From Polychytrium aggregatum (lineage: Eukaryota > Chytridiomycota > Chytridiomycetes > Polychytriales): a DNA stretch of 64,000 nucleotides. The position numbers and the translations under genes are program-made. Below, in pieces: positions 12,260 to 22,346 of the stretch; the stretch's first letter is position 1, and every line of letters begins with the position of its first letter. The stretch lies in the NCBI RefSeq assembly GCF_025602895.1, contig NW_026516204.1, positions 1,400,380 to 1,464,379 on the forward strand, read 5' to 3'. The notes under the pieces are model-generated. The model ran no database searches and was not told where the DNA came from. It saw nothing but the letters and a program-made list of their open reading frames with translations.

Positions 12260-15200
12260 TCAGTATTTTTGGAATGTGCCCGAGGCATAACCGGTGCGTT
12301 GATGGATGCTCTTGATGCTCTTGATGCTGTTCCTGCGGGCAAACTCCTGAGCCTCGACCATCGAGAGGCGGCGAGACGCAACTTCGGTCGCCATACGCTG
12401 GTCCTCCTCAGTCATCTCAACACTTGCGCCGGGCCAGCCCTGCCAGACAGAGCCGTTCTCGACCAGCTCGCCGCTGACCACGAGGGTGTGCTCCAGCAGC
12501 GTCGAGTCCTCCTCCATCTCGGCACCCGAGAGGAGCCGCGACTCGGCGCGAAGAACACTGCCGTCGCCGATGACCAGCGGGTTGAGTGAGAACTGGCCGC
12601 GGCTGTTGATGTGGCAGACAACACTGGCAACGTCAATGCAGACATCGTCGCCGATGCGCACCAGGTCCGGCTCGGTCATCATCGGGTCGCCGCCGGTCGG
12701 ATAGAGACACACCCGGCTGCCGATCTTGCAGCCCAGGGCTCGGAAGTGCGCCACAATGTACCATGAGCCACGCAGACAGTTCAGGAGCTCCTCGCGCAGG
12801 GTGTTGACGGTGATCAGGATCTGCCAGCGCTGGCAGTACGACGACTGGTCCCAGTTGTACGATCCGGGCTTGCGGCGGCCAAAGAGAATCCACTTGGTCA
12901 CGACCTCGATCCACAGCGCCACGAAGGCTTGGACACTAAAGATCGCCATGACCGAGGCGATGATGATGAGATAGCCGGCAACATCCTGCGGCATGGGGCT
13001 TGTGTCGATATCTTGAATGTAGAACTGATCTGCCACCAAGATGGCTCCGATGATTGAGAGGCCCCAGTACATCGACCGGAAGATCTCCCAGACGACGCTG
13101 TAGAGCACACATGCCCACATGGGGATCACATGGAAGGTGGCCTTGCGGTTGTAGAAAGCCTTGCCAAAGGGTGTGGTTGTATCGTGCGAGAGCTTGTTGG
13201 GGTCGCCTTGGTCCCACAGCACGGCACTTCCGTTTCGGCTGCCGATCCAGACCGAGCCGGCGGGATACTCGGTGTGGGGCTTGGAGAGCGCTCCCGATCC
13301 CATGACACACTCCTGTCCAACAGTTGTGCCAGGCAGGAGCACGCATCGGTCCGCAATCATGGCGCCTGGGCCGATCCGGATGTGGGCCGATTCCTCGCTG
13401 TCGGTGCAGATGACATGCGTGCGCGAGCCAAAGACGACGTCGTCGCCGACCTCAAACAGGTCGAATTCGTAGAGGTGAAGGGATGTGCCGGGCCAGTAGA
13501 TGCGCTTGCCGATCTTGGCGCCGAGAGCGCGGTAGATCATGCTGGTGAGCTCGTAGTGGCGGCCGATGAGATGGTAGACACCGCAGAGAGTGCCGTCGGC
13601 AAAAAGCTTCTTGCACAGCCAGTGGCGGAAGGCATCCCAGTTGGTGTTGCTGAGTCGTCCGGCCTTGAACTTGCCAATCAGCAGGCGCTTGACTGCGATG
13701 CACAGGAATAGATAGATGAAGGGCGAGACGATCGATCGAGCGGCGAGGGCGAGGAAGTGGTAAATGATGCGGTACGGCGACGCAAAGTAGTTGACGAGGA
13801 AGGCAAAGGCACTCTGCTCCGACGAGACTGTTGTGACAAAGGGCGCGCGCGTCAGGAGATAGATCATTCCCATCCACGGCACCATGGCGATCAGGTTCAG
13901 GATCACGACAATCGGCCAGCCGACGAGCAGGACGGTCAGGAAGTGCGGCGAGCGAAGGCGCGACCGGGCGATGGATTTGAAGCGAGGCGAGGTGTCCTTG
14001 AGCTCGTGGGAGCTGCCGAGTGGAGGGAAGACCGTGCCCGGCGAGACAACATGGCCGGGGGCAACTGTCGTCTTGACGTTCAGTACCGAATTGTCGCCTG
14101 TGCAAGTGGGTCTGTTAGAACACAGCGGATAGACAGCACTGTCCCGGCCAATATGTCCACCACAGCTAGGCAAAGGGCACAAGGCCATCGCGGCTTACCA
14201 ATCATGATTTTGTCGAGGACCATTCTGCCTGTCTTCATGCAGAAGCCACGGACTCGCGCAGTCTCCAGGATACAGTTGTCGCCGATATCAATCAGATCAA
14301 ACTCGCCAATGTTGGTAGCGGTGTCGACGGTGGCATTTCGTCCGATCCGGGCTCCAAGGAGACGGTAGTAGTTCCGGAGGAGGGTCGGGCTGGATCCATA
14401 TACGCCGCGGCCCGTCAGATGGAGCACTTGGTCGACAAGCCACCAGCGGATGTAGTACTGTCCCCACAGCGGATAGCTGCAACGCAGGCACATCAATGGT
14501 ACCGAGGCGCAATAATAGAGGCTCAGAGTCAGTATTGCATTGGGGCTGTGACGCTGGGCATTCAGCAGTGCTGTTCATTCTCACGGCAGTGCTGCACACT
14601 CTCATGGACCGTCATCCCGCTGACCAGCAGACTGACTCACCTTCCGGCTTTGTATCGCCCGATAACGATCCACTTGAAAATGATCGCAACCAAAGGCATG
14701 ACAATCCATAGAATGAGGTGCGCCACCAGAATAGCGCCCGTAAGCTGTGTCACTCGTACCAGACTATCGGCAGTTGTGGCCTTGACGGCGTGAGCAGTAA
14801 ACGATGGGGAGGGCGGGGTGGTGCTGTTCCTGGAAAAGATCGGTACAGCGCCATCATAGATCGAGCTGGCTTCGGGAGAGATCGGATCGACGCCGGCCCA
14901 GCCGTACATCAAAGTGGGACTGACAAACAAAATCGATCGGGTGATGGGTTTGATATGAAGCCACAGGCGACGGAAGAAATGGTCGATCACAATCAAGCAG
15001 TTGACAAAGACAAGCCAAGTGATGGCTTTTTGCATAGGGCGGAACACTGTGATCGGCAAAAGCTGAAAGATCAGGGCACCAAGGTTGGTCGACGAGCGGC
15101 CCTTGACTCGCGCCTTCTGGCTCAGCTTTCGCTTGACAGCTCGGTTGGAGGCCGAGTTTTGGAGGACTTGCTTCTCCGTGACCACTGCAGCAAGGCTGGC

Positions 15201-18200
15201 GATGGTTCTGTGCTGGAACATTTCCATGGCAGGGATGTTGACGTCGTACTGCTTTCTGCAGCGTCGTTGGTGGAGGAGATGGATCAGGAGCGATTAGTAG
15301 GATGCAAGGAGTATGTGCGGCGGGTACGGTGTGATATGACATGGTGTGGCGGGTATGGTGTGGAGGAATGGCATGGCAAAACGTTGTGTGCTGGGTGGAA
15401 TCACTCGACATTCCCAGGCCCGCTGCTCAGCGACCGCAAGACATGGCCTCGGTAGTCTGCCATTCAGCCAGGCCGCCCGCAAATGGTGTCGAGCTCTATC
15501 AAGAGCACGCTCCACAGCGGGATGCACTCGACCCAGGGGCATTGGCAGAGCCAATCCGTGCATCACTCGACCCGATCTAACTCGATGCGTACCTGATCAA
15601 GCCAACGACCCGGCCAGCCTTGAGCGACCCGCCTCCGAGCTCGAAAAAGTCAGAGTTGATGCTCGGAACCTTGTCCACTTGCAGGACCTCCTTGAAGATG
15701 GCATAGATGCCCAGCTCGACCTCGGTGAGCTTGGACTCGTCGATGCCCTTGTTGCGGATGATCTCATGGAGAGCCTCGGTGTCGAATGAGCCGTCAGGGT
15801 TCTTCTTGAGCGCATCGACGACGATAATGTCCTTGGGAATCTCGTAGGAGTGAACCAGCGGGGCGAGTGACTCTCGAATGTCCTGCTCGCCAATGCTCAG
15901 CGAGGTCTGCACAAACATGGTGATGTCGTCGTCCTCGGGGCTGGTCTTGACATAGACGGCGTCGACGATGCCGGGGAAGGCCTTAATATGCTTGAGGCTG
16001 CTTTCGTACGAGATGACCACCGGCGTGGTCGGAATCGGCTCTTGAAGGGACGCTGTCTTGGGTGGGCAGACGGCATCCCACAGGCGACGGGTCATCGGCA
16101 CCTGGTCGGTTTGCTCGGGAATGCCGCAGCGCTTGGCCAGATTGATGCGGAGGGGCTTGTTGTTCTGGTTCTTGGGGAGGGCATCCATGTAGACGATGAG
16201 CTGAGGCCACTTTGAGGGATGGAGGCTCTTGGAGACGAAGCTGCGACGAACGAGTTGCGCATGAGACGGAAGTGGGCAGCGAGTCCAATGCAGCGACGAT
16301 CAGACACTGCTTCATGTCGATGGCACCGCACACACAAGTCAGCGACGACGAATACCTCTGCAGCTGCACCAGGTCGACTCTGGAGGCTGGGTTGGTCGAG
16401 ACTATGACCACACCGATGGTCTCTTGCAGGACATCATGCGGCACGACAAAGGCGATGGTTTCGCGGACCTTGGGGTGCTTGATCACGGCGTCCTCGACCT
16501 CGACGGGAGAAATGATCTCACCGCCTCGGTTGATGACTTCTTTGGAGCGGCCAGTGATATCTGGATGAAGGGTACGGATGCAGTTGCGTCAGGAACAGGA
16601 GTGGGGGGAGCCAAACAAGCAAGGGCGGCAGGAGCCAGGACCGTGGGAGACACTGGTCCGAGCCACCGGTTGTCAGCGCTGACGCCGGAATCCCTGCCAG
16701 CGTCGAATACTCACACAGATAGCCATCGTTGTCGAGGTAGCCCATGTCGCCGGTGTTGAAGAAGCCGTCGCGCGTGAACGAGTTGGCATTGGCGGCGACG
16801 TCGTTCTCGTATCCGCCGAAGGTGGGTGCGCCACGGACCATGATGTTGCCGACGACAAACGGCGAGCACGGGTTGCTTTCGGAGTCGTAGATGGCAATCT
16901 CGGGACCTAGGAGCGCCAGAGGAGGACTGTTGGGACCCGACCATACAATCACACTCGTTTGTGGTCCAACCAACGGCGACAGAACATGGACGGCGCGACC
17001 GGCCGGCAAGAGCACCCGATGCTGGTCTGCACTCAGCTACATACCGACGGAGACGCCAGATGTTCCAGGCCGCTCGAGGGCATATCCTTGTGGCGGAGTG
17101 GCGATGGGCATGCACTCGGTCATGCCGTAGGAGGGTAGCACCGTGCAGGCAAAGAAGCGACGCAGTTCTTCAGCCAGCGACGGCAGGAGGCCGCCGCCAG
17201 CATTGGCGATCATGCGGATGCCGCAGCTGGTCGCATCGCGGCTGCCGCCCTCTTGCAGAATGGCATGGTGCATCGTAGGCACGGCGTAATACCATGTGGG
17301 GCGAACGCTGGTGTCCTTGCCGTCGACGAGTTCCCAAAAGACCACGGGGTCAAAGCCCTTGGTGATGATGACGGCGCCGCCACTGAGGATGGGGGCAAGC
17401 AGGTTGCGGACAATGCCGCCGACGTGATAGAGGGGCATCATGTTGAGGTTGACGTCGGATTCCTGGTGTTGAGCGTGGGGTTTAGTGGGCAGCTCATGAG
17501 TGACAGCAGGCCGCCAAAGACACGAGAGGACGGGATGTAGCGTACCGTGAGATTCCATGAGCTCGAGACGCAGCGGGCACCGACGATCAGGGTCTCCAGG
17601 GTATAGGGGACGGTTTTCTTGTTGCCGCTGGTGCCGGAGGTGGCGAGGACCATGCCGTAGTCGGTCAGGCGAGAGTAGTTGTTGGTGCGGGCACTGAACA
17701 TGGTCGAGAAGCGCTGCACAACATCAGCAGATACAAGAGGTTACTGGGAGCCGAGACATGGTCGGATGCAGCGGACAGATGCCTGAGCCGACGGGACAGG
17801 CACGCAAATAGGAGTACTGCGGACACGGCCGAGCGAGAGTGCAAGCGTGGGAGACGGCGATGCGGGAGACACTGGACGAACCTTGAGCGGATCCTCGTGC
17901 TTGGATCCCTCATGGATCTGCAGCGTGAACAGACCGCAGACCTCGGTGGAGGGCGTCAGGACCAGGACGGAGAGATTGTGCCAGCTCAGCTTGTCGAGGA
18001 ACTCATCCTGGTGGAAAAGCATGAGGCAATGGGGAGGCGAGACGTTGCAGGCATCGATAGAGAGAGTGAGCACACAACAGTGGTGGCCATCGACTGCAGC
18101 GAATGACAACGGCGCGAGACGGATCACGGTGTCGATGCAACAGACACGGCCCATGCTGATTGCCAGGGGCGATGAGAGCCAGAGCCAAGATAAGGGAGGC

Positions 18201-18909
18201 GCTGCCCCAGGTAAGCCGCCCGGGGCGGACGAAGACGGCAGCCACAGGCGTTGTGTCTGGTGGGACCAGCCAAGGCAGCGCCAACCCCAGGGCCACAGCT
18301 CATGCCTGCAACACAAGACCAACCAGCAGCAGCGCGCTGCATCGTCCGCAATCTTACCGTGAGGCGAGAGGCAGGCAGCACGATTGCCTTGGAGCCCAGC
18401 CGCGAGACCTCGGAGCAGATCTCCTCGTCGGTCATGTTGAAGTTGACAGGAACGGCAGTGGCATAGGTCATGACGGTCAGGAGGCACACGGCGAGCTCGG
18501 GGCCCTCCGGCAGAGCAATGCCGATGCGGGCATTGGGCAGCAGGCCAAACTTTTCAATGTCGAGGCCGCTGGAGATGAACGACTTGAGCGCCTGGTGAGT
18601 GAGGGTTCTGCGGCTGGGGTCGGCCGTGGCGATGGCGACGTTGGGGGTATCCCGGAAGAGCTGGTGGAGGGTCTGGACGCCTTGGCTCTGGAGCTCGTCT
18701 TGGACCTGGACACCCAGGAACTGCGTCCCGGGCTTGTCTTCAGCATAAACCCTGCCTGATCGGCCCGAGCGGACGGATCTCTTATTGGACCGTACCGAAC
18801 GGGCTGATCGATGGGTCTGGGTGCGTTCTGGTTGGGGCGAGGCATAGTCAGAGTCGAGGTTGCTTACAGGCTCGGCTGTTGGGACATGGATTTGGATGTT
18901 GGGAGCCAT
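12260..18909 (-). CDS. Adenylation-carrier-(membrane/beta-helix)x3 synthetase, Pls-like
   Basis: Large enzyme of very roughly 1600-1700 residues; the start MAPNIQIHVP is at 18909. The adenylation (ANL) domain shows LATSGTSGNKKTVPYT (ATP loop, 17.65 kb), PLYHVGGI, PSYGMTEC, FFNTGDMGYLDNDGYL, ITGRSKEVINRGGEI and NQNNKPLRI, which supplies the C-terminal lysine. A carrier domain follows with the phosphopantetheine site DFFELGGGSL (15.63 kb). It is split by an intron of about 330 bp and ends EMFQHRTIASLAAVV. Three modules follow, each with two hydrophobic helices, a W/KAGR linker and a left-handed beta-helix (hexapeptide) segment: IVIGRYKAGR...GARIGRNATVD; LLIGKFKAGR...GAKIGKRIYWP; ILFGRRKPGS...GCKIGSRVCLYP. 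This is the domain order of bacterial epsilon-poly-L-lysine synthetase (Pls; TIGR02353-type terminal domain), which has a fungal relative (VibA of Epichloe). The adenylation core looks more like an acyl-CoA ligase, so the substrate is open. Confidence 0.85.
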
Positions 18910-19752
18910 CCCGAAGGAACTGTTTAGTCGTCGATCTCGGATGGATACGACGAGCGCAGGCGGCGCGAAACAAACCTGGGGGGAGCGGGTGGGCGGTTGG
19001 GCGGTGAGATTTATAAGAGAATCGAGGATCGGGTCAGCAGCCACAAATGGGTCCATACGTACATACATTGATGCATACGTTGATGCATGCATGTGTACAC
19101 AGATATACAGGCTGGCGAGTGCACGAGTGCCAAAGTCGGGGGCGATGGCGGCGGCAGACAAGCCGAGCGGCTGGCTGGGGGCGGAGACAGAAGAAGGGAT
19201 CCCACTGAACGAATGGGGCTGTTGGCAAAGCGGCTGTGTCAGCGGACGGCGGCGACAAGGGGCGGAGTATCCCTGTGGCGGCTGTATGTGCTGACTCGGG
19301 CTCTTGCAAGCCGGGAATGGACAGAATTCGGCACTGTGGAAATACCTGCGATCCCGATGCGGCGGAATCGGTCTTTGTCATCCTCTATGCGCGTCAAAGA
19401 AACGCCACACACCCACTCACTGCCAGCCCACCCTTGTCCGAGTTGAGTCAGCGGCGCATGTGCATCGAAGGAGAAACATCGGCGTTTCTTGGAGACATGT
19501 GTCGGGGCACAATCGGCGGGGCGATGCACAGAATCGGTGGATGGATGGGCGACCTGTTTTTTGGAATGCCGCTTGCTGGCCGGTGGCGGCGAAGATCGGC
19601 TTGACTCGACAACCAACAAGAAACGTGGGTGATGCTGGGAGGGTGGCTCTTGACAAGTCGAGGAGAGCACGCTCGGACGGGTTGTCCCTTTCTACCGAAG
19701 CTGCGCTCGCCAAGTGCTTGATCATCTCAGCGTCGAACAGATCAAACAAGCC

Positions 19753-19798
19753 AGTCAAGGACCGAGTCAAGGACCGAGTCAAGGACCGAGTCAAGGAA
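19753..19798. repeat. 12-bp tandem repeat, about four copies
   Basis: The unit AGTCAAGGACCG is repeated head to tail, the last copy being partial. It lies in the intergenic stretch between the Pls-like and Sel1 genes. The unit is a multiple of three, so it keeps frame in any overlapping reading frame, but no gene is supported there. Confidence 0.85.
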
Positions 19799-20286
19799 TG
19801 GGCGATACCCCACCGCTCGCCAGCCGAATGTCTGTTTGGATACGGCCGTCGAGTCGGCTTGGTTGTGCTGCTTACATACGACTCGGGCGGCGGTCTGGTG
19901 TGGCTGTATGGTATGTTCTCCTTGGATACTGGCGTCGCATGCCGGGTCGCTAATATGGGATTGATCTCCATCCAGCAGGCCGCCGCCGTGCTGATCGCCC
20001 ACATCGCCAGCGTCGCTCACTTTTGGTCCTCGGATGGCGAAGGGGTTCCGATGTGGACCAGGCCTGTTCGCTTGTCCCTGTGCTCGGCCGATGAGACTCT
20101 TTTCAAGCTGAGAGTTCCCTCACATGCATGAACCAACGACGAATGGATCTCGAATCAGTTCCGCCAGAATCCCGCGAAATACGGGTTGCTAGCCCTGTCG
20201 CGGGGTTCTCTTGGCCCGTGGGTCGTTGGCTGTGCCACCCCGCTGTCGCGACTCTGGGGTCTTGGCGCCCCGCTTCCATCAACGAC

Positions 20287-20350
20287 TTGCCTCCCTCCCG
20301 CTCCCTCTCCCGCTCCTTCCCTCTCCCTCTCCCACTCCTTCCCTCTCCTG
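20287..20350 (+). promoter_or_regulatory. Pyrimidine-rich tract upstream of Sel1 gene
   Basis: This stretch is almost purely C and T (repeats of CTCCCT and CTCCTT) and ends about 60 bp before the proposed ATG at 20409. Pyrimidine tracts just upstream of starts are common in fungal promoters and leaders; its role here is inferred from position only. Confidence 0.4.
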
Positions 20351-20408
20351 TCCGTCTCGTCCGTCGTTGCGCATCTTCCCCTCCTCTTCCCACATCGCCC
20401 AACCGCAC

Positions 20409-21896
20409 ATGCATGACCACAGTCCGGACGTCTTCACCATCGTGTGCTGCAACGAGAGCTTCCAACTTGCCCTCGACCACAGCACAATCAAGACCCTGCT
20501 CCAGGCATGCAGACGGGCCCGGCCCCTGCTGAGCTCCAGGGTGGCTCGCTTCCTCACCTGGTGCCACAATGCAGGACTGTTCTATCCAGACGGATCGCTC
20601 CTAATCAGCCTCACACCCAGCGACAAAATCGCCCTCTCGCTGCGCTGCGATGATGAATGCCCAGTCGACCGATCCTGGCTCGCTGCTCTCGCGGAGCAGG
20701 GGAACGCGGCCGCCTCGTATTTCCTGGCCAGGATCTTCCAAATCGCCCTCTCCTTTCAACAGTCTGTCGATGAGGACGCCGTGAAAGAGCGAATCTTTGA
20801 CCTTCTGAAGGACGCAGCCGACGCCGGCCATCCGATGGCACAGTTCCATGTAGCCAATCGCTTCTATGACGGCTACGGAGTCGAACGAGACCAAGCCAAG
20901 GCCGCGGAGATCTATCGTGATCTTGCAGATCGTGGAATGGTGCAAGCCCAAGTTGCTCTCGGTCGATGCTACGAAAGCAGCGAAGGTGTCGATCAGAGCT
21001 ACGATACAGCCGTCGAATGGTACTCCAAGGCCGCTGATCAAGGAAACGACGACGGCCGTCTCCGTATCCTGTTCCTCCGTGGCTGGTTTGCATTCATCGG
21101 CCATGGCGTCGAGCAAAGTGATGCAGACGCACTCTCCCAATGGCTGGAGGTCAGCACCAACTCCACCGACCCGGTCATCAAACCCATCGCCACCCACATG
21201 GTTGGCTGGATGTTCTACCTTGGCCGAGGTACTTTGCGCGACAAGCAAAAGGGAGTCGAGTTCATTCGCAAGGGCCAGTCCCCCATGTTTCCTCTCGGAG
21301 AAAGCGAGTGCCTGGCAGGTGAATGGCTCGGCCCATCTCGGTCCCCGGCGGCCCTCAAGTTCTTCAAGCTGTGCCAGCTTGGATCCGAGCACGAGTGGCT
21401 CTGTAAGCACCTCATGGCGCTGTGTCTTACTCGGGGATTCGGGACGAAGCGGCGCGCAGAGCAGGCTGCAGCCATATTCGAAGAACTCGCCAACGAAGGC
21501 CGAATTGAAAGCCAGTGCTGGATCGGGGAGTGCTACTGCTATGGCTGGGGGGTTGATGAGAGCCAACCCATGACACTAGAGTGGTACCGCAAGGCCGCTG
21601 ATCAAGGCGACTCGTACGGACAGTATTGGGTTGGCGCTTGCTATCGCTGGGGAAATGGAGTTACCAAGGACCACACCCAAGCAGTCGAATGGCTCCGCAA
21701 GTCGGCCGCACAGGGAAATCGGTTCGGTCAAAATCGACTCGGCGATTGCTTCCGAAGTGGCGAAGGCGTCGATAGAGACATGGACGTGGCGATCAGCTGG
21801 TGGCGCAAGGCTGCAGACCAAGGCTACAAAAAGGCGATGAATTCGCTTGTCATACACTGTCAGCAACCTGATCCCGAAGATGCCTCCGAATCCTAG
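20409..21896 (+). CDS. Sel1-repeat protein (paralogue 1)
   Basis: Single-exon gene of 495 residues. The frame is open further upstream to 20211, but the ATG at 20409 (MHDHSPDVFTIVCC) matches the aligned N-terminus of the paralogue at 49773-51290, so it is preferred. Residues 1-100 form a conserved non-Sel1 region (LALDHSTIKTLLQACRRARP, PSDKIALSLRC) of unknown function. From about residue 85 there are about ten Sel1-type (TPR-like) repeats of the form AAxxYRxLADxGxxxAQxxLGxCYExGxGV, including YSKAADQGN, YRKAADQGD and LRKSAAQGN. Sel1 repeats are alpha-solenoid protein-binding scaffolds. No enzyme domain, signal peptide or membrane helix is visible. Its partner is unknown. Confidence 0.85.
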   Translation: MHDHSPDVFTIVCCNESFQLALDHSTIKTLLQACRRARPLLSSRVARFLTWCHNAGLFYPDGSLLISLTPSDKIALSLRCDDECPVDRSWLAALAEQGNAAASYFLARIFQIALSFQQSVDEDAVKERIFDLLKDAADAGHPMAQFHVANRFYDGYGVERDQAKAAEIYRDLADRGMVQAQVALGRCYESSEGVDQSYDTAVEWYSKAADQGNDDGRLRILFLRGWFAFIGHGVEQSDADALSQWLEVSTNSTDPVIKPIATHMVGWMFYLGRGTLRDKQKGVEFIRKGQSPMFPLGESECLAGEWLGPSRSPAALKFFKLCQLGSEHEWLCKHLMALCLTRGFGTKRRAEQAAAIFEELANEGRIESQCWIGECYCYGWGVDESQPMTLEWYRKAADQGDSYGQYWVGACYRWGNGVTKDHTQAVEWLRKSAAQGNRFGQNRLGDCFRSGEGVDRDMDVAISWWRKAADQGYKKAMNSLVIHCQQPDPEDASES

Positions 21897-22346
21897 CTGC
21901 CGACAGCCATGTTGCATTTTGCAGTCAATACATTGATATAAAATGTGGAGTAGTACTGTTCCTTGATTCATTGTCGGTGTAGGTGTGCCGAGGGCAGTGT
22001 CGGTGTGGCTTTTCGATCATCCAGCATATACTTCACTCCACAGCGCTCGATTCCCAGGAGATGGAAGTGACGTAGCTGCACCGAGATGCTGATTATGGGA
22101 GCACATTGGTGATGCGTGCTGAAGATGTAGAGGGACGTGATAAATACTATTGAATCTAGAGGACACGGTATGTCGATGACACAGATCGACTGATAATATT
22201 GTGGATGCAATCGAGCATGGCGAGATTGCGACAGTGATTGCAACATCCACTCAGATATGCTGCAGCCGACAAAGCGAGCGGGTGCAACAACAAGCTACGA
22301 GCAGAAAACGGAAACCGGCGGTCATCCCTTCGATCGCCAATCGACA
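21897..22346. other. Short intergenic region between convergent genes
   Basis: The Sel1 gene (+) and the NLR-like gene (-) converge here. It is AT-richer than the neighbouring coding DNA and shows no gene. It presumably carries both 3' UTRs and terminators. Confidence 0.5.

Larger units (their letters stand above)
18910..20408. other. Intergenic between divergent genes, no gene seen
   Basis: The stretch lies between the divergent starts of the Pls-like gene (-) and the first Sel1 gene (+) and presumably holds both promoters. Open frames here show no domains. The frame of the Pls-like first exon stays open upstream to about 19161, but those residues look like translated 5' UTR. Confidence 0.5.
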
